Below, piece by piece: positions 62,937-64,000 of a stretch of 64,000 nucleotides of DNA; within the stretch, counting starts at the first letter, position 1; every line of letters begins with the position of its first letter. A program made the translations under genes and the position numbers. The stretch comes from an uncultured Cohaesibacter sp. GTDB lineage: Bacteria > Pseudomonadota > Alphaproteobacteria > Rhizobiales > Cohaesibacteraceae. The notes beneath the pieces were generated by a model. That model did not search any database. It saw nothing but the letters and a program-made list of their open reading frames with translations, and had not been told where the DNA came from. The stretch is from NCBI RefSeq assembly GCF_963667045.1, contig NZ_OY762934.1, forward strand, positions 1,047,501 through 1,111,500, written 5' to 3'.

Positions 62937-63818
62937 CTACTGGAAGCTGTTGCCAAGATCTGAACGCAGGCTCTTGAAATCGGCGAGCGCCTGCATGGTG
63001 TGGTCATCATCAATGGAGGCCAGATCGAGGATGACCGCGTTGGCAATGGTCATCGGCACGACGAGGGTCTGAGGCTGCCCAGCCTCGCCACGAGAGACGG
63101 CAATCTGCACATCCGGGGCAGGATCGATGCGCGCGCCGGAGAGATCCGTCAGGGCAAGAGTCCGGGCACCGCAGGCCGCTGCCACGCGCCGAATGTCCTG
63201 CAATACGCTCGATGGCTTGCGAAAACAGTTGAGCCAGACCACATCCTGCGGTGACAGTTGCGCCAGCTTTTCCGGCAGCAGATGGATCTGGCTGGAAAGA
63301 TCTTCGGCATCATAGCCCGAACGCATCAGGCGACGGGCGACAAGGTGGGACAGCGCCTCTGCGTGTCCAGTGCCGAAAATGAAGATGCGCCGCGCCTTGC
63401 AGAGGCTGAGAGAGAATTGCCTGATGTCGGCGTCCGAAACGCTGGTGCGCAGCTGTTCCAGCGCCGCAATCTCGCCATCCAGCATCGACGCCAGCAGGCC
63501 GCTCTCTTCGGCACGCACCAGGCGGGCGGCCATGCGTGCCGAGGCATGCTGGAAGTCGTCACCGCGCTCGATGAGGTTGGTCTGAAGAAAGGCTCGAAAC
63601 TCTGGATAGCCCTTGAACCCCAACCGTCTGGCCAGACGGACGGCAGACGTTGGGTGAACGCCGGCGCGCGAGGAGACCTCCTTGCCGTTTTCCATGGCCG
63701 CTCTCACGGGGTCGCGCACCAGAACATCGAGAATGCGGGTATCGGCTTCGGTCAGTTTGGCCGAATTCTGCTTGATGAGGTCGCCCAGAAACACGGGCAA
63801 CGCAGTTTGCTTGCTCAT
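62937..63818 (-). CDS. RpiR/MurR-family regulator with SIS domain
   Basis: A 293-residue regulator. The N-terminal helix-turn-helix (about 1-75) shows ARILDVL-like helices and EVSSRAGVHPTSAVRLARRLGF, the RpiR HTH. The C-terminal SIS domain (about 120-270) has IFGTGHAEALSHLVARRLMRSG with the phosphosugar-binding loop, though the usual G-x-G-x-S reads FGTGHAE. That change suggests a non-standard ligand. It lies upstream of tctCBA in the same direction and may control tct and cit genes. GAGAGAAG lies before the ATG. Confidence 0.86.
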   Translation of the reverse strand: MSKQTALPVFLGDLIKQNSAKLTEADTRILDVLVRDPVRAAMENGKEVSSRAGVHPTSAVRLARRLGFKGYPEFRAFLQTNLIERGDDFQHASARMAARLVRAEESGLLASMLDGEIAALEQLRTSVSDADIRQFSLSLCKARRIFIFGTGHAEALSHLVARRLMRSGYDAEDLSSQIHLLPEKLAQLSPQDVVWLNCFRKPSSVLQDIRRVAAACGARTLALTDLSGARIDPAPDVQIAVSRGEAGQPQTLVVPMTIANAVILDLASIDDDHTMQALADFKSLRSDLGNSFQ

Positions 63819-64000
63819 AGACTTCTCTCAGATACTCGATCAGCTGCGCCATTGACGGCGACGGCGGCTTCAATGCTGGGTCACAAGCCTCAATCTGCCA
63901 CCGATTCCCCGTTGCGGGAAAGGGCAGATCCAACGGGTTTGTCCAATCCGCCAGCAAATGGGGCCGCTTTTACCGCCAGTTCGTTGTTGTTGACAATCAG
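63819..64000. other. Upstream region at the window end
   Basis: The last 182 bp lie upstream of the RpiR-type gene. I see no gene start or end and no clear repeat; the promoter of the regulator should be here. Confidence 0.4.

Noticed and set aside
1-64000. Search for tRNA, rRNA, CRISPR arrays, insertion sequences and phage genes
   Set aside because: No cloverleaf with CCA-type end, no regularly spaced repeats, no transposase or integrase and no phage structural protein were recognised by eye.

Overview
The window looks like chromosomal DNA of a heterotrophic, probably marine, alphaproteobacterium of the Rhizobiales/Hyphomicrobiales type. This rests on gene content (many TRAP and tripartite tricarboxylate transporters, a tamA-tamB pair, a LysR-linked ABC operon with APMAP-like propellers, and a DgoD that reads very close to the known enzyme) and on the moderately GC-rich, uniform coding sequence. 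The genus is an inference. I recognised no tRNA, rRNA, insertion sequence, prophage or CRISPR. Nearly all the DNA is a series of self-contained catabolic operons, each with its own transporter, enzymes and usually a regulator.

Left part (1-16 kb). 117-8237 (minus) is a D-galactonate operon: FadR-type regulator, TRAP transporter (P, Q, M), galactonate dehydratase, KDPGal aldolase and KDGal kinase, ending with an unexpected 6-phosphogluconate dehydrogenase. 8643-14684 (minus) is an IclR regulator followed by a tripartite tricarboxylate transporter with two different TctC binding proteins around tctBA, ending in a ribokinase. An AT-rich gap of about 1.07 kb separates it from 15755-23001 (plus): DapA-family aldolase/lyase, TRAP transporter, and a fused FAD/4Fe-4S D-2-hydroxyacid dehydrogenase. 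A near-identical 16-bp motif occurs in front of the TctC gene, in the gap and in front of the DapA-family gene, suggesting that one IclR protein controls both operons.

Middle (23-40 kb). A FadR-type regulator diverges from an AbgB-like amidohydrolase that is followed by a complete polar amino-acid ABC transporter (24003-28691) and a strong bidirectional terminator. 28821-39404 (minus) is a LysR regulator plus an RbsABC-type ABC system in which one permease is fused to an APMAP/strictosidine-synthase-like beta-propeller. A second propeller gene overlaps it by 4 bp, and a class IV aminotransferase, a CxxC AhpD/CMD-family protein and a quinone oxidoreductase follow. I do not recognise the substrate of this operon.

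Right part (40-64 kb). tamA-tamB (outer-membrane assembly) converge on a 1084-residue protein joining an ammonium-transporter domain to PAS, GGDEF and EAL domains. Next come a TctDE-like two-component system with its own periplasmic binding protein (a PgtCBA-like three-component layout), an alpha/beta hydrolase, and a full citrate-lyase operon (citC-D-E-F-G-X, minus) preceded by tctC-B-A and an RpiR-type regulator. The natural reading is citrate sensing, uptake and cleavage in one locus.

The least explained parts are the permease-propeller operon, the Amt-PAS-GGDEF-EAL protein, the shared IclR-type motif and the dual-TctC/ribokinase transporter.
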